A stretch of DNA of 64,000 nt from positions 22,463 through 86,462 of the forward strand of contig CAKQLF010000007.1 in assembly GCA_934254585.1 (NCBI GenBank), written 5' to 3'. The notes below the pieces were generated by a model. The model made no database searches. It had not been told where the DNA came from and worked only from the letters and a program-made list of their open reading frames with translations. Position 1 is the first letter of the stretch. Every line of letters begins with the position of its first letter. Made by a program: the position numbers and the translations under genes. Origin of the DNA: an uncultured Alphaproteobacteria bacterium (GTDB lineage Bacteria; Pseudomonadota; Alphaproteobacteria; RF32; CAG-239). This document shows positions 24,451-33,447 of this stretch, in pieces.

Positions 24451-25275
24451 ATGGAACAATTAAATAACTTGGATGTGGTTTTTCTGGTTATTGTCGGCGT
24501 TTCGGCATTGGTTGCCTTAGCCCGCGGAGTCACAAAGGAACTGCTTTCCATAACCGGATGGCTGTTGGCCGGTGTTTCGGTTTATTATCTGTTGCCGGTT
24601 GTCAATCCGATTATGGAAAAATACATTGCTTCGGAAGTTTTGGCCAGTCTGGTTTCCGGTATGGTTATTTTAATTATGTTTTGTATTTTTTGGGTTTTGG
24701 CAGCCGATAAAATCAGTACACAAATTCGTTTTAGCAAATTGAGTTCTCTGGATAGAATTTTAGGTTTTATTTTTGGTATTTTCCGCGGTGTTATTATTGT
24801 CATTTTGCTGCAAATAATGATTGCGACCTTAATTCCGGAAGAATCTCAAAAGGGTGTGTTTGCCGAGTCCCGATACTTTAAGTTGGCCGGTGAGGCTTCA
24901 GAACCTATCAAAGGTTTGATTCCGGAAAAATGGTTTGAAGATTTGAAAGCTAAAAGTGAAAGTTTAGGCTTGAGTCCGTCAAAGTCTGAAGAAAAAGTTG
25001 AGAACAGTGAAAAATCAGAAAATGATGCAAATGACGAAAATACTCAAGATATTTTGAAAAAAAGCGGAGAAGAATTGTTCAATAAACTTGTTCAGCCAAA
25101 AGTTGAAAATGAAAATGACGAGGCCAAAGATAATGGTTATGAAAAGGATGAAACCTCAGATTTGGATAAGCTTATGGATGTTCTTGAAGATAAAGTTGTG
25201 ACAACTGACGAAGATTCTGATTCAGCTAAAGAAACGTCACCGAAAGAAATTGAAAAAATAGACGAGAATCTCTAA
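24451..25275 (+). CDS. CvpA-family membrane protein with long acidic tail
   Basis: A 274-residue protein. The first 165 residues hold four membrane helices and match the CvpA family (colicin V production): VVFLVIVGVSALVALARGVTKELLSITGW and SSLDRILGFIFGIFRGVIIV (quoted in part). The C-terminal 100 residues are an acidic, Ser/Glu/Asp-rich tail, longer than usual. CvpA proteins support envelope function by an unclear mechanism. It has AGGAG before the ATG and ends the packed gene run; in many Alphaproteobacteria radA and cvpA are also neighbours. Confidence 0.9.
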   Translation: MEQLNNLDVVFLVIVGVSALVALARGVTKELLSITGWLLAGVSVYYLLPVVNPIMEKYIASEVLASLVSGMVILIMFCIFWVLAADKISTQIRFSKLSSLDRILGFIFGIFRGVIIVILLQIMIATLIPEESQKGVFAESRYFKLAGEASEPIKGLIPEKWFEDLKAKSESLGLSPSKSEEKVENSEKSENDANDENTQDILKKSGEELFNKLVQPKVENENDEAKDNGYEKDETSDLDKLMDVLEDKVVTTDEDSDSAKETSPKEIEKIDENL

Positions 25276-25284
25276 ATATCTTCA

Positions 25285-25360
25285 TTTTCGGCGAAAAAAA
25301 AGTTTGTTTTGCGGTCAAATGAATAAAAATGTATTTTGACGTGATAATTTTCGTCGAAAA
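25285..25360. promoter_or_regulatory. Pair of TTTTCGNCGAAAA palindromes, probable operators
   Basis: TTTTCGGCGAAAA at 25285-25297 and TTTTCGTCGAAAA at 25348-25360 are identical except for the centre and 63 bases apart, six turns of DNA. The second lies two bases before the -35 box of the next gene, as expected for a regulator's binding site. Confidence 0.55.
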
Positions 25361-25362
25361 TG

Positions 25363-25391
25363 TTGACAAATATGTTTTATGATGATAAAGT
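25363..25391 (+). promoter_or_regulatory. Sigma70 promoter of the 25444 gene
   Basis: TTGACA (25363-25368) and TAAAGT (25386-25391), spacer 17. A leader of about 45 bases, almost without G, follows. Confidence 0.65.
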
Positions 25392-25443
25392 GACAATACT
25401 TTTGAATTATTAACATATTGTTTTATTAAAAATTTTTATTTTT

Positions 25444-26055
25444 ATGTGCAGTTTTGATTTACAGAAGAGAATTGATGAGTTCAAGGCCCGTGTTGATTTG
25501 TTCTATCGAGATTCACTCAGCAAGGAGCTTTTGAAAAAGTTCGAAGAGCATTTTAAAAATGTTTTGCTTTCGGAGACTAAGTCTGAAGATGAGCTGTTGG
25601 CCAGAGCTGCTCGAATAAAGTTTGTCGGTTTTCTGGTTGAACAGACTGACAACAAAGCATCTACCGGTAAAACCTATCGCTTACTTTTGAGTAAAGAGGA
25701 TAGGGCTTTCGCCAGAGCTTCTATGTTCAAGCTTAGCGGTTGTTATGAATGGAACAATATCTTGACCTATGGAAAATGCGTTCCTGATAATGTTGAAATC
25801 ACCAAAATCAATAAAAATGATTTGAGAGAGCTTCAACAAATCATTGTTTACAGCCGCGGAAAAGAAACAACCTTGGGTTATAATATGCCTACATTGTCCA
25901 TTGAGCAGATTATGGCCCAGATACCTGATGATATTGTGTCTAAAGTTGCCGCTTTTAGCCTGCAACTGGAGGATAAATATCCTCTTGACAACTACAATCA
26001 GGTTATGGGTATGTATGGTTTCCGAGTTGTTCTTTATAGAAGTTTAGTTGATTAA
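25444..26055 (+). CDS. Unknown soluble protein with non-Shine-Dalgarno start
   Basis: A 203-residue protein with no signal peptide or membrane helix; residues 1-75 are helical and charged, the rest mixed (YRLLLSKEDRAFARASMFKLSG, IVYSRGKETTLGYNMPTLSIEQI). No family recognised. The ATG follows ATTTTTATTTTT with no purine-rich ribosome site. Two TTTTCGNCGAAAA palindromes sit upstream of its promoter. A terminator hairpin follows at 26072. Confidence 0.7.
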   Translation: MCSFDLQKRIDEFKARVDLFYRDSLSKELLKKFEEHFKNVLLSETKSEDELLARAARIKFVGFLVEQTDNKASTGKTYRLLLSKEDRAFARASMFKLSGCYEWNNILTYGKCVPDNVEITKINKNDLRELQQIIVYSRGKETTLGYNMPTLSIEQIMAQIPDDIVSKVAAFSLQLEDKYPLDNYNQVMGMYGFRVVLYRSLVD

Positions 26056-26071
26056 CAAACAATCTAAGGTT

Positions 26072-26110
26072 AAGACGTCAGTTATTGAAACTGGCGTCTT
26101 TTCGTTTTTT
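26072..26110 (+). terminator. Terminator after the 25444 gene
   Basis: AAGACGTCAGTT pairs with AACTGGCGTCTT, then TTCGTTTTTT. Confidence 0.85.
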
Positions 26111-26176
26111 GAAGGAATAATTTTAACGATATGTTAGTTTTTAAATACTAACCTATAAAATATATAGGGAGAAAAG

Positions 26177-26710
26177 ATGATGAAAAAATTTATTACCTTG
26201 ATTGCTTGCTTGACTTTTATGATTAGTGCTTGTGATAATCAAAAATCAGAAAAGGAAGTGAAACAGACCGAAACTAATATTAACGCCGAAGCAAATACAG
26301 AAAACAATAATGAGGAATTGTGGCAGAATATTAACGGGGAACCGGCAAATTTTGAAAAAGCCTTTAACCGGTTTAATGAGGTTCAGAAATATTATTTCTG
26401 TGCTGCTTTTTCGGTTGGCGCAATGTCTGTATCTAAGCCGGAAACGGCATCGGCTATGGTTAACTACTTTTTAGGTTTGGGAGTGGTTAAATATAATCAA
26501 GGTATAGATGATGAAACTTATAAGGCTTTCGATTCCGGAAAACACATTTTTAAATATGAACTTGTTCTCAATTATATCCTAGATAAAAAGGTTTGTGAAA
26601 ATATAATTGTTGAAGCTACTGATTTTGCTCAGAAAAATCACTATACGGCTGAAACCCTGAATGATAAAGGTAAGATAGAAGTAGAAAAAATTATAAAAAA
26701 GTTAAAATAA
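26177..26710 (+). CDS. Unknown lipoprotein
   Basis: A 177-residue lipoprotein: signal MKKFITLIACLTFMISACD with lipobox ISAC. A short acidic Asn/Glu linker follows, then a helical domain (FEKAFNRFNEVQKYYFCAAFSVGAMSV...) with two more cysteines. AGGGAG lies five bases before the first of two ATGs. A GTTAGT/ACTAAC inverted repeat stands at about 26133-26152. Family unknown. Confidence 0.75.
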   Translation: MMKKFITLIACLTFMISACDNQKSEKEVKQTETNINAEANTENNNEELWQNINGEPANFEKAFNRFNEVQKYYFCAAFSVGAMSVSKPETASAMVNYFLGLGVVKYNQGIDDETYKAFDSGKHIFKYELVLNYILDKKVCENIIVEATDFAQKNHYTAETLNDKGKIEVEKIIKKLK

Positions 26711-26723
26711 TATAAAGCACGTA

Positions 26724-26763
26724 AAAAAACACAGGAGATATGCAATTCTTCTGTGTTTTTTTG
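26724..26763. terminator. Terminator hairpin
   Basis: AAAAAACACAG and CTGTGTTTTTTT form a stem useful on both strands, between converging genes. Confidence 0.75.
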
Positions 26764-26772
26764 TTTGTTGTT

Positions 26773-26994
26773 TCATCTTATAAAGTCATAATGCAGCAAT
26801 ATTCCGCTTACCAGAGAAGCTATAAAAAAATATATACACACTAAACAGCTGACAAGATAAGACTCTTCTTTGCTTGTTTGGACAGCTCCGTTTTTAAGTT
26901 TTTTCTTTTTCCAACATCTGTCAAGATACAGGCCGAAACTATAGAACATAGAAAAACCAATAACGATTGAAATTAAAAAAACTAATTTTGACAT
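26773..26994 (-). CDS. Small two-helix membrane protein
   Basis: A 73-residue protein with a helix at about 4-21 and another at 47-68, separated by a basic loop (DRCWKKKKLKN). It resembles the 70-residue protein encoded 113 bases upstream in layout: helix, charged loop ending in S-x-x-Y, then VCIYF/VCIYSVLL helix (LVCIYFFIASLVSGILL here). The two may be diverged paralogues. The start has an A/T-rich leader without a Shine-Dalgarno site. Function unknown. Confidence 0.6.
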   Translation of the reverse strand: MSKLVFLISIVIGFSMFYSFGLYLDRCWKKKKLKNGAVQTSKEESYLVSCLVCIYFFIASLVSGILLHYDFIR

Positions 26995-27106
26995 AAGAAT
27001 AAAATTTAATAATTTAACATTAACGATAATCCAATATTTTTTTATTATGGTTATATCAATAAAAAGCCTTGGAAGTTAATAGTCAAGACTTGTGAATTTT
27101 AGTCAG

Positions 27107-27319
27107 CTAAAACTCACAAGCAAAAATAATTAATCCTGCCGCCACAAGTAAAACAGAATAAATGCAAACGTACCCTTTAGTAAAATCACCGGATAATGCA
27201 GCGGAGTTCGACTCGGTTTGTGTTTTGTATTCACGGCGGTTGAGAATAATTCCCAATACGGCAATCGCAACAAAAATTGCCCACAATGCAATTGCACTGA
27301 AAATTTTTAACATCATCAT
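27107..27319 (-). CDS. Small two-helix membrane protein, likely paralogue of its neighbour
   Basis: A 70-residue protein with helices at about 4-24 and 49-68 and a basic loop (NRREYKTQ). The second helix begins YVCIYSVLLVAAGLI, close to the neighbour's LVCIYFFIASL. Three ATGs in a row make the exact start uncertain. The leader (ATAAAATTTTATTATT) lacks a ribosome site; a TTGACA/TAAATT promoter is 40 bases further up. A hairpin overlaps the stop codon. Confidence 0.6.
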   Translation of the reverse strand: MMMLKIFSAIALWAIFVAIAVLGIILNRREYKTQTESNSAALSGDFTKGYVCIYSVLLVAAGLIIFACEF

Positions 27320-27454
27320 AATAATAAAATTTTATAAATAATTGAAAATCATCGGGCAATTTATCATAAAAAAATCAGCTGTCAAGCAATAAATGGGGTT
27401 GATTTTTACTTTTGACGACTTATCATTTATCAAGTAAGGTTAAATAAAGGAAAT

Positions 27455-28336
27455 ATGAAAATGAGAAAAATTTGGGGAATAATTCTGACTTTGGGTTTAA
27501 TCGGGTGTCAAAAAGAAAATCCGGTGGTTTTTGAAACTTTAACCCAGAGCCTGAATAATGATATAGCGGAAATAAATGTACAAGTTGCTTATCCGCAAAA
27601 GGCCGAAGCTTTAAATAATTTGCGTAAACAAATTGCAGATTTGCTTATTCCAAACTATCAGGGAAATTTGGCCGACGGAAAGGCTTTACTGAAAGAGTTT
27701 GCGGAAGATAAAAATAACGAGATGATAAAAGCAATGTCGGAATTTGGCGACGACACCTCATTTAAGGCTCTCTACATAGTTTCAATTAAAGAAGTGGCGC
27801 AAACTTCTCAATTTGTTACAATAGAAAAAGATGCTTACATTTATACCGGCGGTGCACACGGCGTTTCCGAATGGGATGCAATTACTCTGAAAAAATCAGA
27901 TGGAAAACAGTTGGATAATATTTTAAATAGCAAGGTTAATTCGGTTGAATTTAAAAATTTGTTAAAACAAGGAGTTATAGCTTATTTCACTCAATTAAAA
28001 GGAGCTATTGACAAGTGTGAGTTTCAACCGATGGCAGTGCAAAACGAATTGTTTGAGGATTTTTCGGCTAACGATTTGCCTTTGCCGGAACAAAAACCAT
28101 TTTTAACCGATAAAGGTGTTGGTTTTGTCTATATGCCGTATGAAATATCGTGGTATTCCAACGGACGCATAGCTTTTATTCTTCCTTATTCCGAAATGAA
28201 GAATTATTTGCGAGAAGATGTTTTAAAACTTCTGCCAAAAGAAGACGACAACAAGATTGAGGCTTATACAAATGAAAAAACACAAGCAGAATATCAAAAA
28301 TATCTGACACAGCCTGAGCACAAAATTTGTCATTGA
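27455..28336 (+). CDS. Lipoprotein with DUF3298 (RsiV-like) domain
   Basis: A 293-residue lipoprotein: KIWGIILTLGLIGCQKE with lipobox LIGC. The C-terminal half has the DUF3298 pattern: AYIYTGGAHGVSEWDA, then a long helix and GVGFVYMPYEISWYSNGRIAFILPYSEM. In RsiV this fold binds lysozyme, but in most proteins its role is unknown. Two in-frame ATGs six bases apart; AAAGGAA precedes the first. Confidence 0.8.
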   Translation: MKMRKIWGIILTLGLIGCQKENPVVFETLTQSLNNDIAEINVQVAYPQKAEALNNLRKQIADLLIPNYQGNLADGKALLKEFAEDKNNEMIKAMSEFGDDTSFKALYIVSIKEVAQTSQFVTIEKDAYIYTGGAHGVSEWDAITLKKSDGKQLDNILNSKVNSVEFKNLLKQGVIAYFTQLKGAIDKCEFQPMAVQNELFEDFSANDLPLPEQKPFLTDKGVGFVYMPYEISWYSNGRIAFILPYSEMKNYLREDVLKLLPKEDDNKIEAYTNEKTQAEYQKYLTQPEHKICH

Positions 28337-28356
28337 TTACCGATAAGTTGTCAACT

Positions 28357-28387
28357 AAAAGGGCTGAAAGTTAATCTTTCAGCCTTT
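28357..28387. terminator. Hairpin between converging genes
   Basis: AAAAGGGCTGAAAG and CTTTCAGCCTTT form a 12-bp stem between the DUF3298 lipoprotein gene and hydG. Confidence 0.6.
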
Positions 28388-28417
28388 AGGTCTAAAATAT
28401 ATTTTCCGCAGTTTTAG

Positions 28418-29848
28418 TCAGAAACGGAAGTCATTTCCTCTTCCGGTGCGGATATCTTCCAATCTTTGCCGCACAATGTTGGCTAAATTGTTTGGAATGG
28501 TCGCCAGTTCGCGCTCAATCAATTTTTCACCGATGGCTTTAGTGTCTTTTGAGGCGTAATCGGTTAGATATTCCTGCAAAGTCATCAACGCGTTTGGGTG
28601 ACAGCAATTATGAATTTGCTTAGCCTTGCAAAGTTCCATAAAGCGGTCACCGGTACGTCCGGCGCGGTAACAAGCAGTGCAAAAACTCGGTACATAGCCA
28701 AGACGCATCAGCCAATTGATAACTTCATCAAGAGGGCGATTGTCTATAACGTCAAATTGTTCGGAGTTTTCATCTTCCGCTTCCGGAGAGGCATAGCCGC
28801 CAACCGAAGTTTTTGAGCCTCCGGAAATTTGCGAAATTCCTAATTGTAAAACCCGTTCGCGAGTTTTTTTGCTTTCCCGAGTGGAAACAATCATTCCTGT
28901 ATAAGGTACGGCAATGCGGATAAGGGCGACAATTTTGGCAAAAATATCGTCTGGAATACAGTTGCTGAATTGGCTCGGGTCAATATCATCGGCGGGACGT
29001 AGACGCGGGACGCTGATGGTGTGCGGACCAACTCCGAAAACAGCTTCCAGATGTTCGGCGTGCATCAATAATCCGCTGAACTCATAACGATATGTCGACA
29101 AGCCGAACAACACACCCAAGCCGACATCATCAATACCGCCTTGCATAGCTCTATCCATAGCTTCGGTATGCCAGTTGTAATTATGTTTCGGACCTTGTGG
29201 ATGAAGCTGCTCATAAGACTCCTTATTGTAGGTTTCTTGAAACAAAATATAAGTGCCGATACCGGCTTTATGTAATTTGGCGTAATCTTCCACTGTGGTG
29301 GCGGCAATATTAACATTAACCCTGCGGATTGCTCCGTTTTTATGCTTGATACCATAAATAGTGTCAATGCTCTCCAATACATATTCTAGCGGATTATTTA
29401 TCGGATCTTCGCCCAACTCAATGGCCAAACGTTTGTGTCCCATATCTTGCAGAGCAATAACTTCCTGCTTAATTTCTTCCTGTGTCATTTTCTTGCGGAA
29501 AATATGCTTGTTTTTAATGTGATAAGGGCAATAAACACAGCTGTTGACGCAATAGTTTGAAAGATAAAGCGGGGCAAACAAAACAATGCGGTTGCCGTAA
29601 TAATTATTTTTTATTTGCGCAGCCAACTTAAATATTTCGGCTTCAATTTCCTTATCGTCACAAGCCAACAACACCGAGGCTTCGCGATGGGTCAATCCTT
29701 TCTCCTGTTTTGCCTTATCAATGATTTTTTGAATAAGCTCTAAATTATTTTTATTTTTATCGGCATATTCTAATGTTTCAATAATTTCTTGGTGTGAAAT
29801 AAATTCTTCTGCTTTTGCTGATTTTGGGTTATAACTAAAACTTTCCAT
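28418..29848 (-). CDS. hydG: [FeFe] hydrogenase maturase HydG
   Basis: A 476-residue radical SAM enzyme that cleaves tyrosine to supply CO and cyanide for the H-cluster. The radical SAM cluster motif is NYCVNSCVYCPY (CxxxCxxC) near residue 90, and the HydG-specific C-terminal cluster motif is FCTACYRAGRTGDRFM. Length and motifs distinguish it from ThiH, its tyrosine-lyase relative, which lacks the C-terminal cluster. The hydrogenase itself (58335) and HydF (48589) lie elsewhere in the window; HydE is not present. Sixteen bases separate it from the upstream coiled-coil gene, so they probably share a transcript. Confidence 0.95.
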   Translation of the reverse strand: MESFSYNPKSAKAEEFISHQEIIETLEYADKNKNNLELIQKIIDKAKQEKGLTHREASVLLACDDKEIEAEIFKLAAQIKNNYYGNRIVLFAPLYLSNYCVNSCVYCPYHIKNKHIFRKKMTQEEIKQEVIALQDMGHKRLAIELGEDPINNPLEYVLESIDTIYGIKHKNGAIRRVNVNIAATTVEDYAKLHKAGIGTYILFQETYNKESYEQLHPQGPKHNYNWHTEAMDRAMQGGIDDVGLGVLFGLSTYRYEFSGLLMHAEHLEAVFGVGPHTISVPRLRPADDIDPSQFSNCIPDDIFAKIVALIRIAVPYTGMIVSTRESKKTRERVLQLGISQISGGSKTSVGGYASPEAEDENSEQFDVIDNRPLDEVINWLMRLGYVPSFCTACYRAGRTGDRFMELCKAKQIHNCCHPNALMTLQEYLTDYASKDTKAIGEKLIERELATIPNNLANIVRQRLEDIRTGRGNDFRF

Positions 29849-29864
29849 AATTTTGCTTCTTTTA

Positions 29865-31469
29865 CTATAAATTCGGGTTTAATGGATCTTTTTCGTCGGC
29901 TAACAAATCATCAACCGAAAGTTCTTTAGGCTGAGGAGTGTCTTTATCATCTTTAAGAATATCTAAATCAGCTAAAGTTGAGGCTAAATCATCGTTAAAT
30001 ACGGAATCAAGCTTTGGCTCGGTGCTTGTTTCCTGATTATCCATCGTCGTCGAGGTTTCAAAATAAGGCGTTTCACCGTCTTTATTTTCAGTTTTATTTT
30101 CCTCTTCGGTAAAATAATGAGCCGGAGGGTTAAACGGATCATCTGCTACAATAGAAGTTGATTGAATAGGGAGTTTGTCTGAAGATGAATCAGTTTCAGC
30201 AGGTGTATCAGGTATGTTTTCGGATGCAACATCATCGCCGATAGCATTTTCTGTAGGCATCGCGGCAACTTCTTGCTCTTCGCTTGTTGGCGGAACAGAG
30301 TCAAATTCCTTTGTCAAATATTCATTTTCCGTATCATTGATTTGCTCGGCCAAAGAGCTTTCCCACGGTTCATTTTCTTCTTTTTTCACAGCTTCGTCGG
30401 CAACATTGTCTTCCAAAACTATTTCTGACTGCGGTTCAGTTAAATCAACCGATTGCGGAATAAATGTTTCTTCTTGCAGAGGCGTCGAAATTAAATCATC
30501 TATACGGCTTTCATTTTCTTGCTGAATATCGGTGTCATCATTTATTTCTTCCGGAGTTTCAACATTTTCTTCTGCTTGTTTTTCATTTAAGGCGTTAAAG
30601 TGTTTTTCATAAAAATCGGCAACGGATTGCGCCTCCGGTTCGTCATTTTCAGTTTCGTGTGAAGATGATTCGGAAATAACCGGAGTTAAAGTTTCCTCAT
30701 TTTCCGGATTAATTACAGGCAAATTGTCCGACTGTTTATCGGTTATTTGCAGATTTTCAGCTTTTGCTGTCAGAATTTTTTGAAGCAATTCTTTTATTTC
30801 ATTATCTATATCGGTATGGCTTTTAATACTGGAGGTAACATTGCGGCTGATTTGATTAACCACATCTAGCAAGCGTCCGTTTAAGTCATTTATATCAGAG
30901 CTTAAACGTGATACCGTGCTGACCAAAACCGCAAAATTGCCGCTTTGGGTGACATTGCGCTGAAATTCTTCACTGTTGCCGGTTTTAATTGTATCAACGT
31001 TGTTAGAAATTTGTTCGCACAGAGCGGCCAATTGCTCCATAACAGCTTGCAGATTCTGATTGCCGTTACCGTTGTTTTCATTCAACTTTCCGATTACGTC
31101 ACCTAAAATTTGAAAACGATTTTCCAAAATAAGATTTGTACGTTCGTTAGCAGCGGAAATTCGTGCTAAAATGTCAGTGGTAGACGCAGTTCCTTCCGAC
31201 GAATTTGCTGTTGAGCCCAAAACAGAGCTGTTAAGTGTTTTAAGCAATAAGTCGCTTAGCCCTTTGTTTTGATATGCGTCAAAAGTGATAAATAACAAAG
31301 CAAAAGTCACCGATGTAATCAAAAATATGATTAGCGAGATATTGGCAATTAACAAATTGGAGGTTTCCTGAGAAAGTTGGTATTGATAAGTATAATATAC
31401 AAAAATTCCGAATGCAAATGCGGAAAGGACGCCGCTGAAAATTTTTATCAAAGTTGCCGCAAATTTCAT
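29865..31469 (-). CDS. Unknown membrane protein with coiled coil and long acidic tail
   Basis: A 534-residue protein. Two N-terminal membrane helices (about 8-30 and 42-63) are followed by a long coiled-coil region (about 105-230; repeated hydrophobic heptads with Asn/Gln) and then about 280 residues of low-complexity acidic sequence rich in Glu, Asp, Ser, Thr and Pro. The tail ends in a short ordered-looking stretch (DLLADEKDPLNPNL). GGAGAA precedes the ATG. It lies just upstream of hydG on the same strand, so it may be expressed with it. Family unknown; a scaffold or tether is a guess. Confidence 0.7.
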   Translation of the reverse strand: MKFAATLIKIFSGVLSAFAFGIFVYYTYQYQLSQETSNLLIANISLIIFLITSVTFALLFITFDAYQNKGLSDLLLKTLNSSVLGSTANSSEGTASTTDILARISAANERTNLILENRFQILGDVIGKLNENNGNGNQNLQAVMEQLAALCEQISNNVDTIKTGNSEEFQRNVTQSGNFAVLVSTVSRLSSDINDLNGRLLDVVNQISRNVTSSIKSHTDIDNEIKELLQKILTAKAENLQITDKQSDNLPVINPENEETLTPVISESSSHETENDEPEAQSVADFYEKHFNALNEKQAEENVETPEEINDDTDIQQENESRIDDLISTPLQEETFIPQSVDLTEPQSEIVLEDNVADEAVKKEENEPWESSLAEQINDTENEYLTKEFDSVPPTSEEQEVAAMPTENAIGDDVASENIPDTPAETDSSSDKLPIQSTSIVADDPFNPPAHYFTEEENKTENKDGETPYFETSTTMDNQETSTEPKLDSVFNDDLASTLADLDILKDDKDTPQPKELSVDDLLADEKDPLNPNL

Positions 31470-31507
31470 TGAGTTTCTCCAATTATTGTTAACTAATAAG
31501 TACTAAA

Positions 31508-31552
31508 CAAAAATATAAAGCAAACCGGATAAGAACGCAAGGTTTGCTTTAT
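31508..31552 (-). terminator. Terminator after prfC
   Basis: ATAAAGCAAACC and GGTTTGCTTTAT form a 12-bp stem; on the minus strand ATTTTTG follows. Confidence 0.7.
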
Positions 31553-31580
31553 ACTTCTTAACAGCTTAACAATACAGATT

Positions 31581-33170
31581 TCAGATTGTTTGTTCGCGCG
31601 TTTTATGTAGTTCCAAATGCGGAAAATCTTCTTTTATTTTGCCTAAATGCCAAGCGTTGCGGGCTAAAAACACTTTTTGTCCGTCATAATCATCGGCAAT
31701 ATTCATTTGGTTGGTGTTATAAAATTTTTCCAATTCCGCTTTATCGGAACAGCTAATCCAACGAGCGGTATAATATTGAGTCGGCTCAAAAATAACGTCA
31801 ATATTAAATTCGGTACGCAAGCGGTCGGCAATCACCTCAAATTGCAAAACTCCGACCACGCCCACAATATATTCTGAACCGATTATCGGTTTGAAAACGC
31901 TCGCGCCTCCTTCTTCAGCAATTTGTTGAAGAGCGTTTGATAAGTGTTTGGATTTTAATGGGTCTTTAGCTCGTACGGATTTTAATAATTCCGGTGCGAA
32001 ACTCGGGATTCCGGTATAATGCAATTTTTCACCTTCGGTTAGAGTGTCGCCAATTCGCAACTGTCCGTGGTTAGGAATACCGATAATATCACCCGCATAA
32101 GCATCTTCGGCCAACTCGCGTTCTTGCGCCAAAAACATTACCGGAGTTGGCACTTTTATATCTTTTCCGGTACGAACTTGAAGCAAACTCATACCGCGTT
32201 TGAAATGTCCGGAGCAAATTCGCATAAAAGCGATGCGGTCACGATGTTTCGGGTCCATATTGGCTTGAATTTTAAACACAAAGCCCGTAACTTTCTTTTC
32301 ATCAGCCGAAACAATTCGCTCTGCACTTGGTTGCGGGCGAGGGGTCGGAGCAAATTTGTGTAAACCGTTCAGAACTTCGCGCACGCCGAAATTGTTGACG
32401 GCACTGCCGAAAAATACCGGTGTCAACGCGCCGGCCAAGTATAATTCCAAATCAAAAGCCGGACACAGTTCACGAACCATTTCCACGTCTTCACGCAGTT
32501 TTTTCACGGCGTAAGCCGGCAAAAGTTCATCAAGTTTCGGGTCGTTTAACCCCTTGCAGGTTTCAACAGTGTCGTTGATTAAAGACTTGCTGCCGGTTTT
32601 GTTCATCAAAATCAACTGGTCGTTAATCAAATCATAACAGCCTAAAAAATCTTTGCCGCTGCCAATCGGCCAACTTGCCGGCGTAACGTCCAAAGCCAAC
32701 GTTTTTTCAATGTCGTCCAACAACTCAAACGGGTCCAAACCCTCTCGGTCAAGCTTGTTGATGAAAGTGATAATCGGAATGTTGCGCAAACGGCAGACTT
32801 CAAACAATTTTTTGGTTTGAGTTTCAATACCTTTCGCCGAGTCCAAAACCATCACCGCCGAGTCAACCGCCGTCAAAACGCGATAAGTGTCTTCCGAAAA
32901 GTCTTCGTGTCCCGGAGTGTCCAGCAGATTAAATGTAATGCCGTCATAATCAAAGTTCATTACTGAAGAAGCCACGGAAATTCCGCGCTCTTGTTCCACT
33001 TTCATCCAATCGGAATGGGCGTGACGATTTTCACCGCGCGCTTTTACTGCTCCTGCTTGCTGAATGGCACCGCCGAAAAGCAACAATTTTTCGGTTAGGG
33101 TAGTCTTACCGGCATCAGGGTGTGAAATTATGGCAAAAGTTTTGCGTTTGTTGACAATTTGTTCTGGCAT
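31581..33170 (-). CDS. prfC: Peptide chain release factor 3
   Basis: A 529-residue translational GTPase that recycles RF1/RF2 after termination. G1 is SHPDAGKTTLTE, G2 region EQERGISVASSV, G3 DTPGHEDF, G4 NKLDRE. The remaining domains match RF3 in length. The ATG at 33170 is chosen over an in-frame ATG at 33221 because a GAGG site lies before it and RF3 starts close to the G-domain. Single-gene unit. Confidence 0.96.
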   Translation of the reverse strand: MPEQIVNKRKTFAIISHPDAGKTTLTEKLLLFGGAIQQAGAVKARGENRHAHSDWMKVEQERGISVASSVMNFDYDGITFNLLDTPGHEDFSEDTYRVLTAVDSAVMVLDSAKGIETQTKKLFEVCRLRNIPIITFINKLDREGLDPFELLDDIEKTLALDVTPASWPIGSGKDFLGCYDLINDQLILMNKTGSKSLINDTVETCKGLNDPKLDELLPAYAVKKLREDVEMVRELCPAFDLELYLAGALTPVFFGSAVNNFGVREVLNGLHKFAPTPRPQPSAERIVSADEKKVTGFVFKIQANMDPKHRDRIAFMRICSGHFKRGMSLLQVRTGKDIKVPTPVMFLAQERELAEDAYAGDIIGIPNHGQLRIGDTLTEGEKLHYTGIPSFAPELLKSVRAKDPLKSKHLSNALQQIAEEGGASVFKPIIGSEYIVGVVGVLQFEVIADRLRTEFNIDVIFEPTQYYTARWISCSDKAELEKFYNTNQMNIADDYDGQKVFLARNAWHLGKIKEDFPHLELHKTREQTI

Positions 33171-33305
33171 TTTAACCTCATCTTTCTTTAATATGTGCAA
33201 GTTATAAACAAAAATACGCAATTTGCAACATTTTTATGAAATTTTGCTTGATTTATAAAATATTTTATGTTCTAATTCGCCGTAATTGGGATGTAATATC
33301 CTTGC

Positions 33306-33390
33306 GCGGGTATGGTGAAATTGGTAGACACGCCAGACTTAGGATCTGGTGCCGCGAGGCTTAAGAGTTCGAGTCTCTTTACCCGCACCA
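33306..33390 (+). tRNA. tRNA-Leu (anticodon TAG)
   Basis: Acceptor GCGGGTA pairs with TACCCGC (33380-33386). The anticodon loop TTAGGAT gives TAG. The long variable arm (TGCCGCGAGGCTT) is typical of tRNA-Leu; T-loop AGTTCGAGTCT and CCA are present. Confidence 0.95.
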
Positions 33391-33447
33391 TCACTTTCTT
33401 TTAAGTGATGAATGTTGAATAACAATTTATTTTTAGAGAAAATCACA

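Noticed and set aside
27061..27125. Separate terminator hairpin after the 70-residue membrane protein
   Set aside because: The inverted repeat overlaps the stop codon and has no T-run on the coding strand, so it is mentioned with the gene only.
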